A stretch of 64,000 nt of DNA from Boletus sp. NGJ (GCA_019096195.1 JAGTXK010000112.1:1-64000); one strand, 5' to 3'; counted from the stretch's first letter, positions 36,155 to 48,860 are shown. Program-made: numbers and translations. The notes: generated by a model not told the origin, from the sequence alone.

Positions 36155-37378
36155 ATGAGCCCCCCTGAAATTCCCAACAATTGGGCCATCTTCTATACCG
36201 ATAAATTGGCTGCCTATATGGTTTCTAGATTTCAGAATTCCCTGCTGCCTACCGATGACAACAATCAGCCAAAAGTTCCTCCTCTGTGCATTTCCATGCA
36301 GATAGTTTGCAAGGCAAACAGGATGGTCAGCATCATTTCAAAAGCATATCAAAACAAGGATATGGCTCTCACATTCGATGATGCCCCACTCATTCCTGCC
36401 CAGTGATGATCAGCAATGTTGACATCATTTGGCTTGGTGAACAAATCAAAAGGAGGGGACATTCAATGGTGCCATTGGATGCTGATGATTAGGAATATAC
36501 TGCGCTCACTGAACCTGTGGTTGTTACCAATCATTCAGGCTATGTCTTACTTTGGTACTTACCCAGTGCAATCAGCCACCCTAACCAAGTAAGTATATTC
36601 CTGGGTTCCGCAACCTTCTCACCAATAGATCAATCAAGTGATACATCTGGGAACAGCTACCACTGCTGTCTGGGCCTCTTTCCTGTAGCGTGACCAGGAA
36701 TACTCACTGGTGCATCTCAGAGGCAAACTTCCACCCTACGGCAAAGCTGTAAGGGATGATTAACCTATCCCCTGCTTGGTTTCAACAGGGCTGAAATGTC
36801 GGTGTTTATTTGGCTTTTCCTCTTTTTCATTAACCTGACATTGGTCAACAGAGGAAAAATGGACCACCCAAGGTCTTGGCACTGCTCAAGGCAACCAAAA
36901 CCGATAGTGGAGCATGTGAATGGCTGCTGGCCATGAAAGAGCATTCAGCTCTTTTGGCAGCATTAGTTGCCATCCTGCATCCTGAAATGTATGATTCGGG
37001 TCAGGAGGTATTGGTTCAGCTTGGCAATCAGGTGGCCACACAGGAGGACCTTGACATGAAGGATGTACTTCCTTTGTGGTCATTAGTGTATAATGTTATT
37101 TCCGTCATAGCCAACTGAGCTAGCTCATTTCACACTGATATAAATGGAAGGCCCCAGTGGTTGGATCTTCTCATCTCAGTTGGTGACTACACCAGGTTAG
37201 ATTTTTTAATCCCCACCATCAAGCATTAGCTTTGGTATAATCCAGGGATAGTGATTGCATTCTTGGAGCAAATGCTTGAGCATGGAGTCAGTCAAGTTGC
37301 AGGGGAGCGGGGGGTGCTCTCATACTACATGTGGGACAATGTCCATGAATACATGGATGTTTCTGCTGTAATTACATG
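36155..37378 (+). pseudogene. TET/JBP-like 2-oxoglutarate/Fe(II) dioxygenase, KDZ-associated
   Basis: Likely start MSPPEIPNNWAIFYTDKLAA at 36155. The catalytic part lies in one frame from 36876: LLKATKTDSGACEWLLAMKE, then VYNVISVIAN, SSFHTDINGRPQWLDLLISV, then NPGIVIAFLEQMLEHGVSQV, AGERGVLSYYMWDNVHEYMD, stop at 37376-37378. Candidate metal ligands are the HTD motif (His at 37131, Asp at 37137) and the distal His of LEHGV (37281), with an Arg nine residues on (GERG) placed to bind 2-oxoglutarate. This is the H-x-D...H...R order of the TET/JBP superfamily, whose members oxidise methylated pyrimidines in DNA; basidiomycete versions are known to travel with KDZ elements. Two in-frame stops (37116, 37228) in the shown frame, at least one a CGA-to-TGA type change, indicate decay. 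Substrate activity is inferred. Confidence 0.75.
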
Positions 37379-37569
37379 AAATATGAGATCTGGGGAGAAC
37401 AGTAAAGAATAGGTAGGCAGTCAAAGTTGGACATAGATTTGTTGCATTGGTCTGTGCTCAGTTAGTTATATTTGCTGAACTCAGCCAAGATATCACCAGA
37501 TAAAGCTTGAATTACAAATTACAACCTTTAACTATGGACAAGGAGTCTGGATCACAGGCCAAGCATGCA

Positions 37570-38090
37570 TCATCGACACTTCCAAAACAGTTTCCACAAC
37601 CGAACCATATCTACCCGAGACTCTATTATTGTTGCCTCTGCCTTTGCAAGCTCGGTGATATTTTGCTGAAGCTTAGCCAAAATTCCAGTTGCCAGGGCAT
37701 CCAGCCAAGCATTGTGAGCATTGTCCAATGGAGACTCATCCATTGGCCAATAGTCCTTGTCATGAATTAGCTGATGACCATGATCCAAGCGATCCACATA
37801 CCTGGAAGAAGGTTTCCACCCTTGCAAAGGAATCAGAAATGAAGAATTGAGATGCCTTGAGGTGATAGTCTGGAATGTTGGCCACCTACCATGGATGCTC
37901 AAATCCAAAGGTGGGAGCATCCACACTTGGCCACCAACCTGGCAAGAGCTCTGGGGTTCGCTTCATGCCATCAAGGTCAATTTTGGAGGTGGCATGGATG
38001 ATGTCCTGTTGGAGATCCTCTGGACTGGCGCTGACTTTGATGAATTAGACACAGGATGGGGTCAGTGGAGGTATGGTGTGCATGGGTGCA
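37570..38090 (-). pseudogene. Unrecognised coding-like segment inside the KDZ element
   Basis: A 118-codon frame (37570-37926) with residue use like its neighbours: WKPSSRYVDRLDHGHQLIHD and LDALATGILAKLQQNITELA. Coding-like sequence continues upstream to about 38090 (SSCQVGGQVWMLPPLDLSIH). No family recognised. Between here and 38732 there is a short direct repeat (GAACCAGACAGAGTCACT at about 38138 and 38239) and nothing else I can name. Confidence 0.35.
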
Positions 38091-38731
38091 TATAGGCCTA
38101 AGTAAAAGGCCAAGTGTAGCAAGTAATGAACTTAGTGAACCAGACAGAGTCACTATGTATTAGTACCTGTAGCAAGTAATGAACTACAGGATTGTCAACT
38201 AGGTGTAGAGAAAAGATAGATAGGGCCATACCTCAGTGAACCAGACAGAGTCACTGAGGGAAGGCAAACACAAAGCCAAAAAAACTAAGTACGTGCTTGG
38301 TAATCTACCACAGCCACATGACAATTGCTAATTACAACACCAAGATGTTCTGCAAATCAATAAAATCAAAGGGCCGATTTGCGATGTGAAATGGAAAAAA
38401 ACATACTGATTCCATGATCATATTATCATGCCAAGTTGCCAGCCACTGCTCGGCAGGAAGTCATGCAAGATGTGCCACAGCCACTTCAATCTGGCACTTC
38501 TGATACCACAGCATCATGTGGAGAGTGGTGACAGGTGTGTCGTCAGAAAATGTTTCCATGGCAGGATGATGAGGAATGGGGAATATGATGAAATGGAGGG
38601 TGTGAAGAGACTGTGGTTATATATTCCGCCCATGCAGACCTCAGAATATCCTGCATTCATTAACAATGCATGACTGTTTCGGACAAGCTGTATATTTTTG
38701 TTATGATATGACGTCTACTTATAAAAAGAGG

Positions 38732-41700
38732 CTACCATCCAACATCTTCATAGAGTGTCTCTTGGCAGCTTTTCCACTCTGCCCAACACTGCTCCTGAAG
38801 TCAAGCATAGATGGCCTGCTGGCAGACAGCATAGCATATTTTTCCTTGGCCATCATTCTGCCAACTGTGTGCTCCATGCCCTTCCCATTCCCTTGATTTG
38901 TGGTTGAAGTAACCAATGGTCCATTCAAACTTGGCCATCAGTAGCTCTGCCTCCTCTCCCCACCGATCTATTGTGGCTTTTGCATGCAACCAATATACCC
39001 AGTAGACTGTAGATATATATAATGTCAGCAGAAAGGTCTCATGAGAATGTGGAACTTACATTCAGACATTCAGTCGTTCATCTTGGTGTCCCCTGGTATA
39101 TCCATCGACCAGAACCAGGCCAGGTTGTTGGTGCGATGATTGCAGGAGTTGGGCTTGGTAACCACAGTGCTAACCTTAAGATCCTCGTCCTTCAACACCT
39201 GATATCTGGCCAACATGTCATTCTTGGCTGAAAGATTTATCATGGCAGATTAGCATTTCTGATATATGGCAACTTGCTGAGCAAGTAAGGCATCCACAGC
39301 ATTCACCTTTCCCTAGGCTCTGGTGGTCTTCACATGGATTGAAGCATGCCAAACATCAGTGTGGAACAATACTGCCTTGTCCGCTAACGCGAGCCAGATT
39401 TCATGTAAGGCATCATTTGCTTGGCCTGCACTAAGTTTGAGCTCCTGTTTAATCAGGTGGTGAGCATTGATCTCCATGCACTTGTCATGACCCAGGTTAG
39501 ATGGCAATGGCAGCTTTGCCTGATCAGGTCATTTAGCTCCAAGATTATTGACCACATCTTCATCTTCAATATTAGTATCTTCATCAGATATGTCTGATTC
39601 CAAATTGTCATCATCCTCCAATCAAAGGAATGTGGAAGCTTCAGCGAGGAAGCATGAAATTTCGGCAGCCAGCTGATTGGCTCAGTAGGCAAGGGCTAGC
39701 TGTTGAAGTTCAGTGGTCTTGGAAGCCATCTGTCTCATATCTCTGCAGAGTGATATCTGCACCTCCTCAATTTTCAAACCATTTGCAAGCCATGTTGCAG
39801 CTCTGCAGTGGGCTGCTAGTGTGTGAGTTATGCTCTCAAGCATTTCCCTCTCAACGGCCTATATGGTCAGTGCTGTACTCAGCAATGCATAAGCAACAGT
39901 CTGAGCTCTGTGGCGATATGCACCATGTCCCAACTCATCTTTGTGTAGCTACACCTCAAATATATCCATTGCCGATGGATCGCTGATGTGTCTCTTCAAA
40001 GCCCTCTGCTCCTTGACCAGCCACTGCTGTCTTTGAATATGGGCAACCCCCCCATCAAGGGCATGGAATATCGCCTTGCCAATGCAAATGATTTCTGCAC
40101 AGCCTTGAGCTTCCTTGCCAGAGTTCTGGCTGGTATCAATGAGTACAGGCAGAATAAATGGGTAAACAACCACAGCGGAATATACACATTCTGATCATTT
40201 TGATAAAATTGAAATCTTTCATTTGGAAGTCAAGAAGCTCTTGCTGATGGAGGGGAGGTCATTCTTTGGGCAGACCCAGACACAATGTTCAAAGTAGACC
40301 ATAGGTCTCAATGATCTCACCATTGACCCATCCTTCCCCAGGAATGAACAAGGGGGAGTACTGAGCAAAACATGAAGATTGATGTCCATGCACGTGCCAC
40401 ATCCCAATGCCAGGTACAATGGCCAGATTTGGCAGCAGCCAAATGAACCTGTTATCACTTAGCTGAGCTTGGAGCCTCTTTATATAAGAACAGTTGATGT
40501 CATAGAAACTTATGACACTCGAAATATTGTCCATGTTGTGGGTGAGGGCATTAACAAAAGAGTAGTCCATGTTCACCTGCCTGCATGGATCTAAGTGATT
40601 GGCATATTCATATTCTTCCTACATATTGCTTACCTCTCCCCCTTCTGAAAGTCGACCACCGAGTGTGGTATGAAGCAGCCATGCTGAGCACATGCCAAAA
40701 TGCTGATTCCAGTGGAGTCCAATTTGCCTTGGCTGGCATTCGCCTGGTTCACAGCTCGGTGATTGTTGCAACTTGACCTCTATTGATGGATGTCAGCGAT
40801 TATAGAAATAGTGTTTCTTCATTGTATGATTACCTCCAGGGGGCAGTGTATCTTCTTCAGATACTCATGATAGTTTGGCTGAGTTACCATGAAGCTGAGG
40901 CCATCCATCAGCCAGATTTGATCATCAGGCTGCCTCTTCTGCATGTGTTCAGCCTTGAAGCTTCCATCCATGATAAGAGTTCAGCCATACTTCCAGCTGT
41001 AGGGATTTTGATCAGATAGTGCAGTGGTGAATGAATATTGTCACCAAATCAGAAAGCTTGTCAATGGAGACATGCACATTTAGGGAAGATGTTGAAAGTT
41101 ATCCTTCAGAGCTTGCTGTAATAGTTCATTCTGGATGTTCCACACTCCAAATTATCTTGGATGAAGTCATCCAGCAGGGTGAAGGTAAATGCAGTCCTTG
41201 GAATTTGTAGTGTTGCAGGGTAAAGCTTGCATCGCAAAAATTGAAGATATTCTAGGTCAGAATCAGAGCATGTGCAGTAGTTGATGGTCATGAAATGAAT
41301 TCCCAGTCACATCAACCATCATCAGATAATTTGACCTGCTTGGTGGATAAAGATGTGGCAGAATGTTATTTTAGTTGATGTCTTCCTAGGCCTCATCATC
41401 CACGGATGCTGGATAGTCAGATATATGCAGATGTTTCTGGCTCCTGCTTGGACATGGCCCACTATCATGACCGAGATGGAGCTCAAAGCCAGTCTGTTGC
41501 AGCGTGTTTCAAAATCATCCAAGGCTTAGGGTTGCTTTACAAAGCTTACCAAGATCAGAGATGAATCGTCAAAGAATGCCCCAGTCCACTACTGAATGCA
41601 ATAAAAAGGATGCCTCTTATGTCGGTCCCTACAGCACCCAGTGCATAATAGTGGCTGACCAAAACAGTCCGAACACTGATAGATACCATCCTGATGGCAT

Positions 41701-42170
41701 ATACAACATTCTCGGGGATCAGTGGGAGCTTCCATGTCCAACACAGCTTGCAGAAATTCTTCCTTGTGAGTGATCCATTCCTGGAGATAATCATTTGAGG
41801 TCTAATGTTTGTGTGGATTAGTGCATTCACCAAAATCAAGGATGGGTACATTTTTAGGGGGCAATCAGATTGGCCAAATGTCATCTAATTCTCCATCAGC
41901 AGCATCTGGCCTTCACCAGATATCATCAGAATAGCAAGTTTAAATGTGACAAAGAACATACATGCTGGCACCGAAAGTAAACTGAGAGTCAGATGGTCCA
42001 GGCTTGCTTGGGGTGGACTGGACAGATTGGGATGTTGTTGTGGAAGTTGGATCCTTGATAGCATCCAATCTGACAAGAGTCATCTTAGGCCCCCTTGTGA
42101 TATTTTTCATTATCCAAGTGGCATGTGTAACTCTTCCAGGGTTAATCTTTCGTTTGTAGGCATTAGGCAT
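38732..42170 (-). pseudogene. KDZ (Kyakuja-Dileera-Zisupton) transposase
   Basis: From MPNAYKRKINPGRVTHATWI (42170) to about 38732. In order: a cysteine cluster CCICHQDGIYQCSDCFGQPL, then LCTGCCRDRHKRHPF (41.6-41.7 kb); a CxC-type domain with CTC, then LYPATLQIPRTAFTFTLLDD (41.1-41.3 kb); the catalytic core QHGCFIPHSVVDFQKGERYV, NMDYSFVNALTH, FYDINCSYIKRLQAQL, GIGMWHVHGHQSSC and GWVNGEIIETYGLL (40.2-40.7 kb); a C-terminal helical part with LQQLALAY, then NQLAAEISCFLAEASTF; and VYWVHAKATIDRWGEEAELL near 38.9 kb. The YDI...H.HG.....C...G...GE..E series is the KDZ signature. Many stops and intron-like gaps split it. It catalyses transposition of its element, by family knowledge. Confidence 0.9.
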
Positions 42171-42685
42171 TCTTAGGATGATGGAAGACAGTACAGCAGC
42201 ATGAAAAACACAGATACAACTCACTTTACATTGCAAGCCAAAACACAAATCAGTAATGCATACGTACACCCGTGTGGTTTGTTGGACGCTGTGGTGTCTC
42301 ATCTTGGCTAGTCAGAACCAAGTCCATGGATATTAGAACTCTGATTTCTCTGGCAGCACTTCTGTGATTCAGTCACCTGGCTATGCCCCATATATAGATA
42401 TATTGCAATCATGATTACTTCAGCTAATTATATGGATTGAGGAATATGTCTGCCTAGAGGGATTGCCGGTATCACATAACTAAATTTGCTGCTTGGCGCC
42501 TGGCCCTATGCCATATGATTTATTTTATATGACTTCTCTTGGTGACATTTCAGGCACTTATGGCACCAAGCCCTGGCATATCTTACTTTTCTCGGGAGTA
42601 TTGCAGTTATTGTGTAACCTTGGCTACTCGGTCTCTGGCAATCATGACATGGAGACATGGTTGTTGTAACACTATCCAATGAAAA

Positions 42686-44376
42686 ATGAATGCATTGTGC
42701 TGCACTTTGAGTCTACCCTCTACTATGTCTGACAACAAGATGGAATACACCATGACTGACTATCAAGGAACTGACCATGATGGCTTACAAGATGACATGG
42801 AAGACAAGAAACCCCATGCCAAGGATGTCTCAGCTGAAAATGAGGCAGGGCCATCTCAGAATCTAATGCGACATGTGAACTCTGGCATATCTGACAACTC
42901 ACTGCACATTCTCCAGGAGCAATGGCCAGCATGGAAGGCTGCCAGAGGTAAAAAACAACAAACTATCTGGAGGGCTCTGATACTTCGGATCCAGTGTCTG
43001 AGGGAGAACCTTACCCTGGAGGATGCAGTGTGGGAGCATCAAGTTCAGGTGAGAAATGAAATGTTGTTTCTATCATGAAGATTTGATTTCAAATTTTTCA
43101 AAAGGTATATGAGAAATGAATGCAAAAACAAGGGTGGATGGGGAAAAAAAAGGATGGCATCACCCTCGGCAAGACATGGACAGCTTGGTCTATGATTCGG
43201 GAAGCAATGGAAAGAAGAAATCAAGGAGATGATCAAGGAACAGTTTGGCGCAGAGCCGGGATCCTCAGCGATGTTTCAGCATTATCAGACAATGCTCTCA
43301 GAAGTCATGAATGGTCTCTCTCCTGATGAGATCCAGAATGCTGAGTCGACTGCCGCCACATGGAATTCACAGGGTGCCATGACCAAAGTGAAGGCATGGC
43401 AAGTGTTTCTGATTGAATCATATGCTACATGCTAAAAGTCATACAGGTTTACAACAAGGGGTGTAGCATCAGCCATGAGGCAGTTCTCCCAGGATATGTG
43501 GAAAAGAGGAGGGACCCAGATGGTCGTATTGAGTGGGTTTAAGGATAAGAAAGGGGAGGTGTTCTCAAACCAGTGGGTGGACTCTCAGTGCTCCAAAATT
43601 CCCATAGTCTGACCGACATAAGCTTTGACTTCAACTCGGCAATTGAACATGGCCCATGTTTTCAAGGCTTTCGATGCAATCTAGGGGGACTGGGATAGGT
43701 ATCTCAGCAGCTGCTTTGCTCCTGCAGATGACAAAGCAGAGGCAGATGACGAAAATGAGCATTTGGGCCAGGCTGATGTGAAAAGGCAGAAAAAGCCGAG
43801 GCAGAAACAAGGAGATGATGCAATAAACATGATAACTTGGTCAGATGATTCAATCTGAATCCCAGAGTTCACTGGGCGAAGCCAAGCTGATATGCAAAAC
43901 ATGGTCCAAGGCTTTCTCACCTCACACTACCATACATTGACCTGGTATCTAACTGTAATGCACAACATTAACTGTTTCCAGGCTTGATATGCAAAAATCT
44001 GAAGGTCTCAGCCCCTTTCAAGAAGCTTGCCGAGTTCCAGGATGCCTGTTTCAGTCTAAACATCTTCCAGATGGCTTTATCTTTTCCAATGATTCTAGTC
44101 ATCTAAAGGCTGATGATGCCAAACAGTTTCTGGAGTTTATTCAAAAATGACAACATGACTGGTCAGATGATGTCTTTCAATTCCAATGCTGGTTGGACAT
44201 GAAGAACAAGCTTCAGGAGCCTGCAGAGAGCGATGATGAAGGTTTTGCTGAGGTAGAGCGATCGAAGAGATCTTGGCAAGAAAGGTCAAGGGCAAAGAGG
44301 CTCTCTGGGGCTCAGACCCAGGAACAGGATAATGCTGGCCCGGATAAATCAACCATGGAGAAAGAAGATTCAGTTT
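42686..44376 (+). pseudogene. KDZ-element accessory protein, Trp-rich, unknown function
   Basis: MSDNKMEYTMTDYQGTDHDG starts at 42726. Then SLHILQEQWPAWKAARGKKQ, EDAVWEHQVQ, EEI-type acidic helix, EQFGAEPGSSAMFQHYQTML, GLSPDEIQNAESTAATWNSQ, FSQDMWKRGGTQMVVLSGFK and PEFTGRSQADMQNMVQGFLT with SHYH can be followed across exons and stops. The pattern (a WN..G motif, then M.R.GG..MVVL..F.D..G, then a PEFTG..Q..MQ.MVQ.FLT.HYH tail) recalls an uncharacterised protein often found beside mushroom transposons. No catalytic motif is seen. 43.7-43.8 kb is Lys/Glu/Asp-rich. Between 44376 and about 44790 nothing further is recognised. Confidence 0.5.
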
Positions 44377-44789
44377 GACAGGATTTGAGGAGCCCATCCA
44401 TCCCCTACAGTGAGTGGTCTGTGAGTGAACAAGAAGTTGGGGACCTTCCTCGGAAAATGGTGTCATTCAAGGTGGGTGCTTCAACATGCAGTATGGCATC
44501 AAAAGTGCACTTAGGTGCTTTATTTCGCTAATTTAGTGAAAGGATTGACTGCAAGAAAACCCCAGATAGAGAGTGGTGGTGGTCAAAGGGGACCAAAGTG
44601 AGAGTGGATGGGTGACTGAGGCCAATCAATATCCAGACCTCAGTAAATGGTAAGTGGTTAATGCCCTCAGATATCACATTGTTGATGCAGCGGATGTGTG
44701 CCTTGTAGTGGGGCGACCACCAACCAAGAATTCAAAGAATGTGTCTCACCATCTGCAAGAACCATTCAAAGTTGATGAAACAATCACCA

Positions 44790-45860
44790 ATGATACCCAT
44801 TAATTATCACTAGACGATACCTATCTATCGCTACCCCTACTACACTTTCGCACTACCTATAGACGATACACTCGCCTACCCCAACCAAACTCCCCCCTCA
44901 CCTTACCTCGCATACACCTAGAGTAGTCACTCATCATGTCCTCCCCCATACGATACGCCATACAACCGCACACACCCACGTATGCTTTCATTAGCAGTAC
45001 CCCGTCGTATCTACTATACTACGACACCAAACAACCCCTATGGCTAAACCCCAGCCTCACGGCCACAAGAAAGGCCCGCACACCTATAAACTATGCCTCC
45101 CCCGTGGCTCTACCTGATGCAGCGCTCAGTAGCCACATCACGTGACACAATGCCATACGAGGACAATAACCCCTTTGTCACGTACATGCTTGTTACACAC
45201 ACAACACCTGTAGATAGTATCTGATGCAGAGCTCGGTACACTACACAAGTACTAGTCAGAAGCTCGCCTCCAGATCCCCAACTCCCCCACTCGCCCCGAT
45301 CCCTGGCTTATGCCATGGATCATACCCAACGCTATCCCACGATACCGTCCCCAAGTACTAATCAAGCCCACACTAGATTAACCCCTAGACATAGACAAGA
45401 TCTGATCTGTTCCCCGACATGATCTCATCTCGATACCCAATCCACCGATCACCCTATGCAACACTTCACGCATTACCTTTTCATTTCTCCTTTCATCTCA
45501 CCTATGCATCCCTATTTAAGACTCCCTTAGATATATCACATGTAGCCATGCCTAGAGCGTTCTGGACTGCATTTCACTTACATGTGTATACCACGCACAT
45601 CTCATTCCACCATTTCTCTCTTTTGCCATTGGACACTAACATTTCCTCGTTCCTGTGATGTCATACCCAGTACCCTATGACATCATAGCATAGCATGGTC
45701 CGTGCGCCACTATTGGTAGTATATAAGTAGCCGGTAGAGTACCATGTTTCGTTCCTAGCCTTGAAATTGCCTTTCTCTCTGTCACATATTGCCTTGGTTG
45801 GCAACGCTTCAGATATTAGGTTTAGATTTCTTTCTTCTGTCTGTTGCAAGTTCCTTTCAG
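44790..45860. mobile_element. CpG-retaining insert, possible solo LTR (fossil)
   Basis: Base use changes sharply: many CG dinucleotides and C-rich runs (ACGATACCTATCTATCGCTA near 44814) in the middle of CpG-poor KDZ sequence. It holds a 10-bp inverted repeat TGATGTCATA/TATGACATCA (45656-45685) and a TATA-like GTAGTATATAAGTAG at 45716, followed about 30-60 bp later by sequence that could be a transcript start. Promoter-like content without genes fits a solo LTR inserted after the surroundings had decayed. I could not fix the ends or a target duplication. No more than a family-level guess is possible. Confidence 0.4.
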
Positions 45861-46459
45861 TTGGACTGCCAAGAAATGCCAAAAAGGCAGATCAGGTAAC
45901 TTGGGAGAATCCTACTGGACATATTGGGCACAGGAATGAGATACCAGCATCAAAGGAACATTCGTTGCTGAAACCAACTTTGAAGAGAACTGCCCTGGGC
46001 AACGATGATGACCAAGTTATGTGACTTGATTTCTCTCCAGATGGACTTGGCAAATCCATCCACAATACAGCTTTAGCACCATGAAAAAAGAAGTTAAAGT
46101 CAGCTTTAAAGACGCTGAATCCATCACCCCCTGTTGGTCATGCTGGAACCAAGGGTTGTAAAAAACTAAGGTTCCAAGCTCACACCCCAGTTGTATCACA
46201 AGGGACAGAAACCTGAACCCAAGATGCGCTAATGTTGGCCCTTTTTGAATCATGGCTGATTCTAGATTTTTATCCATAGGCACAACTCCACATCAATCAG
46301 GAAGAGCATGCAAGGCTCTACTACCCCCCGATGCAGAAGCATCAACTCTGGGACCTCAGCTGATCAAAAAATAGCTGTATATGGCTCTTTACTCCTTGCA
46401 TTATCTTGTAAATAGTTCAGACAATATTTGGAAAATAAGTTCAAAATACAATGCTAAGA

Positions 46460-48540
46460 ACACTACTGAGGGGCCGAGCATTTCCTAGATGTTGCCCCTG
46501 CATCTTCCTCCTCATCCTCACCCAAAACCTGCTCTTCAGTAACTATCTCCTCTACAGCCATGCTCTCTATATCCATGGCATTGTCGTCCTCAGCTTGAAT
46601 GGTGGTGATAGTCAGCATGAATACTGTCGATCTGGGTGTGGATTCCCCAGAAATGCCAGCCACCTTGGGATCGAAGATTGATGGAAGCTGTGGAAATAGT
46701 TGGGGAGGCCCCCAACTTCCCTCTAAGATTGTGCCTAGGCCACCACCCCAAGTGACAGTCATGGCAACCCCAGTGTGAGGCTGCAGTGCTTGACGGGGAA
46801 GGGGGGCGATTGGCCAAAGGGTTGAGCCTTTGGTTGAAGAAGGGAGGGGGGGAGCATTGGTAATATCGACATCTGCTTCCAGGGCTTGCTGGCTGAGAGA
46901 TGGAGTGGGGGAGGAAGGGGAGTCAAGCACACCTGGCTCAGTAACAGCATTGAAGAATGCAGAGAATGGTGCCCCATTAATGGCTTCGTCACTGGCCTGC
47001 TGATGAATTTGTTGGAATGGGAATCACATTGTTGTGGATGAAGGACAAACTGTATCATCTGCAGTCCAACTCTGGCAGTCTCTGAGCTTGGTGATGACCT
47101 GGCCGAATGTTTCCAAGGAGTCGACCATTGTGTTGACCTGATTCTCAAGGCATGAGTGACTAGCCTGCAGTTGCTGGTGTGCTTGAAGCAGACTCTTGTA
47201 GTCGCCGGTGTCACTAGGCTCAATGTGGCCAGACCAAGCATTGCCTGATGTTCCAGTGGTGGACAGTCCAGGTGCTTGCATGGCTGGTACCAATTTCTTC
47301 ACCCTGGGGATCATCACACCTTCAAGGACTATGTAATCAACGTTAGTGGGCAGAATATTGCAAGTGTGCACGACTTACCTTGGGCTGGCTTCGATCATTT
47401 GGCATTCTTTTGTGGGGGGCCAACCTTGATGGTCAGTGCTGGCTTACAGGCTGAGGGTGGTCCACAGTATGGCATGCAAATGGCTGGTAATGGCATGGGG
47501 GTAGGTGGTGGTGATGGGGCATCATATTGAACCTTTGACCAAGGTGGGCAAGCGCAAGACTCACTGCGTTCCCGCGGTTTCTTTGTTCTCTCCAAGGATG
47601 GGGATTGGTGGGTAAGGGAACTCAACTATTGGTGCAGTCTTGCCAGGGAGCAGCATACCTTCCACTGGTGGCACTGGGTGCAAGCATGGCCAGGATTTGG
47701 GGTGCACCTGTCACTGCATCATTTGCAGGCAGCACATACTTGCTCAAAATCCTCTATCTCTTCGGCAGGTGGTGGTGGCCGTGACCTGCCCCACGAGTGT
47801 CCATGAGATTTCCCTTTCCCTGACGTGTCTAACAGCTTGACACATTGCCTTGAATGACCTCGCTCTTTAGAATTGGTTTCCAGCAGGTTGATATGCCAGG
47901 CCTTGCCCTTGCCTTTGTCCATACTTTCTGGCACCATCTGCACTTTGTTGATGTCAATGTCATCGCCATCCTGCATTGTTGTGATGGCCCAATCCTCAGT
48001 GTTGAGCAGCTGTCCTGATGGCCGAGTGACCTTTGTGGAAGATGTTGGGACCTTGAGCCATGGGTGATCCGGGTGACCAGAAATATCATTCTCAGGATCT
48101 TGCTCCAGTCTGGCCATCGGCTGTTTTGATACTGTGACATCTCAATGTCATAGATGATGGCCAGGAGAGGTACCTTCTCAGCACTGCCTGCCACAGCTCG
48201 AATTGTGTCCTAGCATGCATGTTAGTTAGGCTGTGATGGTATGAGTGCTATGATCATGCACCAAGTGGCCCATGATCTTGGCAATGGCCTAGTGCCATGC
48301 TGCCATCCAGGCAGCAGCTCCCTCAGTTGTCCCAAGGACTTTCATTTTGAGGATGTGTTGGATGGCGGCTGTGGCATTGTTGTGATGGCTTGGATGGTGG
48401 AAGACATGGTAGGGAATGGTGATGCAGAATGTGATGGAAAGAGGTGTGTGGGACATGGCAAGTTTTGCTTCATGAATGCTGAACGGCATTCACTGTTGTT
48501 TGGTTCTTCACCATTGTGGCTCGGCAATTCTGGCTAATGC
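46460..48540 (-). pseudogene. KDZ-element accessory protein with cysteine cluster
   Basis: The minus strand carries YDIEMSQYQNSRWPDWSK-type sequence (48.1 kb), a charged segment VQMVPESMDKGKGKAW, and a cysteine cluster near 47.7 kb: EDFEQVCAACK, then CSDRCTPNPGHACTQCHQWK and VCCSL, that is C-x2-C...C-x7-C-x2-C-x4-K-x-CC. Then IVLEGVMIPRVKKLVPAM (47.3 kb), a helical stretch HQQLQASHSCLENQVNTMVD, and a Pro/Ser/Glu-rich C-terminus with a very acidic end (LGEDEEEDAGATSRK). The cluster resembles a Zn-binding unit common in agaricomycete hypothetical proteins. A stop sits inside the cluster frame between AACK and CSDR (a CGA-to-TGA type). Joins between frames are inferred. 45.86-46.46 kb shows nothing I can name. 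Confidence 0.5.
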
Positions 48541-48860
48541 GCTATACTCCATATTTCCCATGTAACCACCCACTCCACTGCTGACCACACATGTCACCAT
48601 TCCCAATCCAACTTCATCCCATTCCTCCCATTCCACTTTTCCACCATATCTCAGCACAGACTCGCAATGTAAAAGCAAGTTTGGTTTACAATTCCAGGTG
48701 AGTGCAACGTTCCTATTCTGAAAAAAATTTCCATTTGAAAAAAATCGAATTCATATGCCACCTCAGTCACCATCAGTCTTGGCCTACAGCAAATCAGACT
48801 CCATTGGTAAGTGATTGGCCTTGGAATTGATCAGTAATTGACCACATTTTAGATCTAGAG

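Noticed and set aside
38732-42170. Reading the inner transposase as hAT or MULE
   Set aside because: The YDI, HGH...C and GE..E series together with the CxC-type domain is specific to KDZ.
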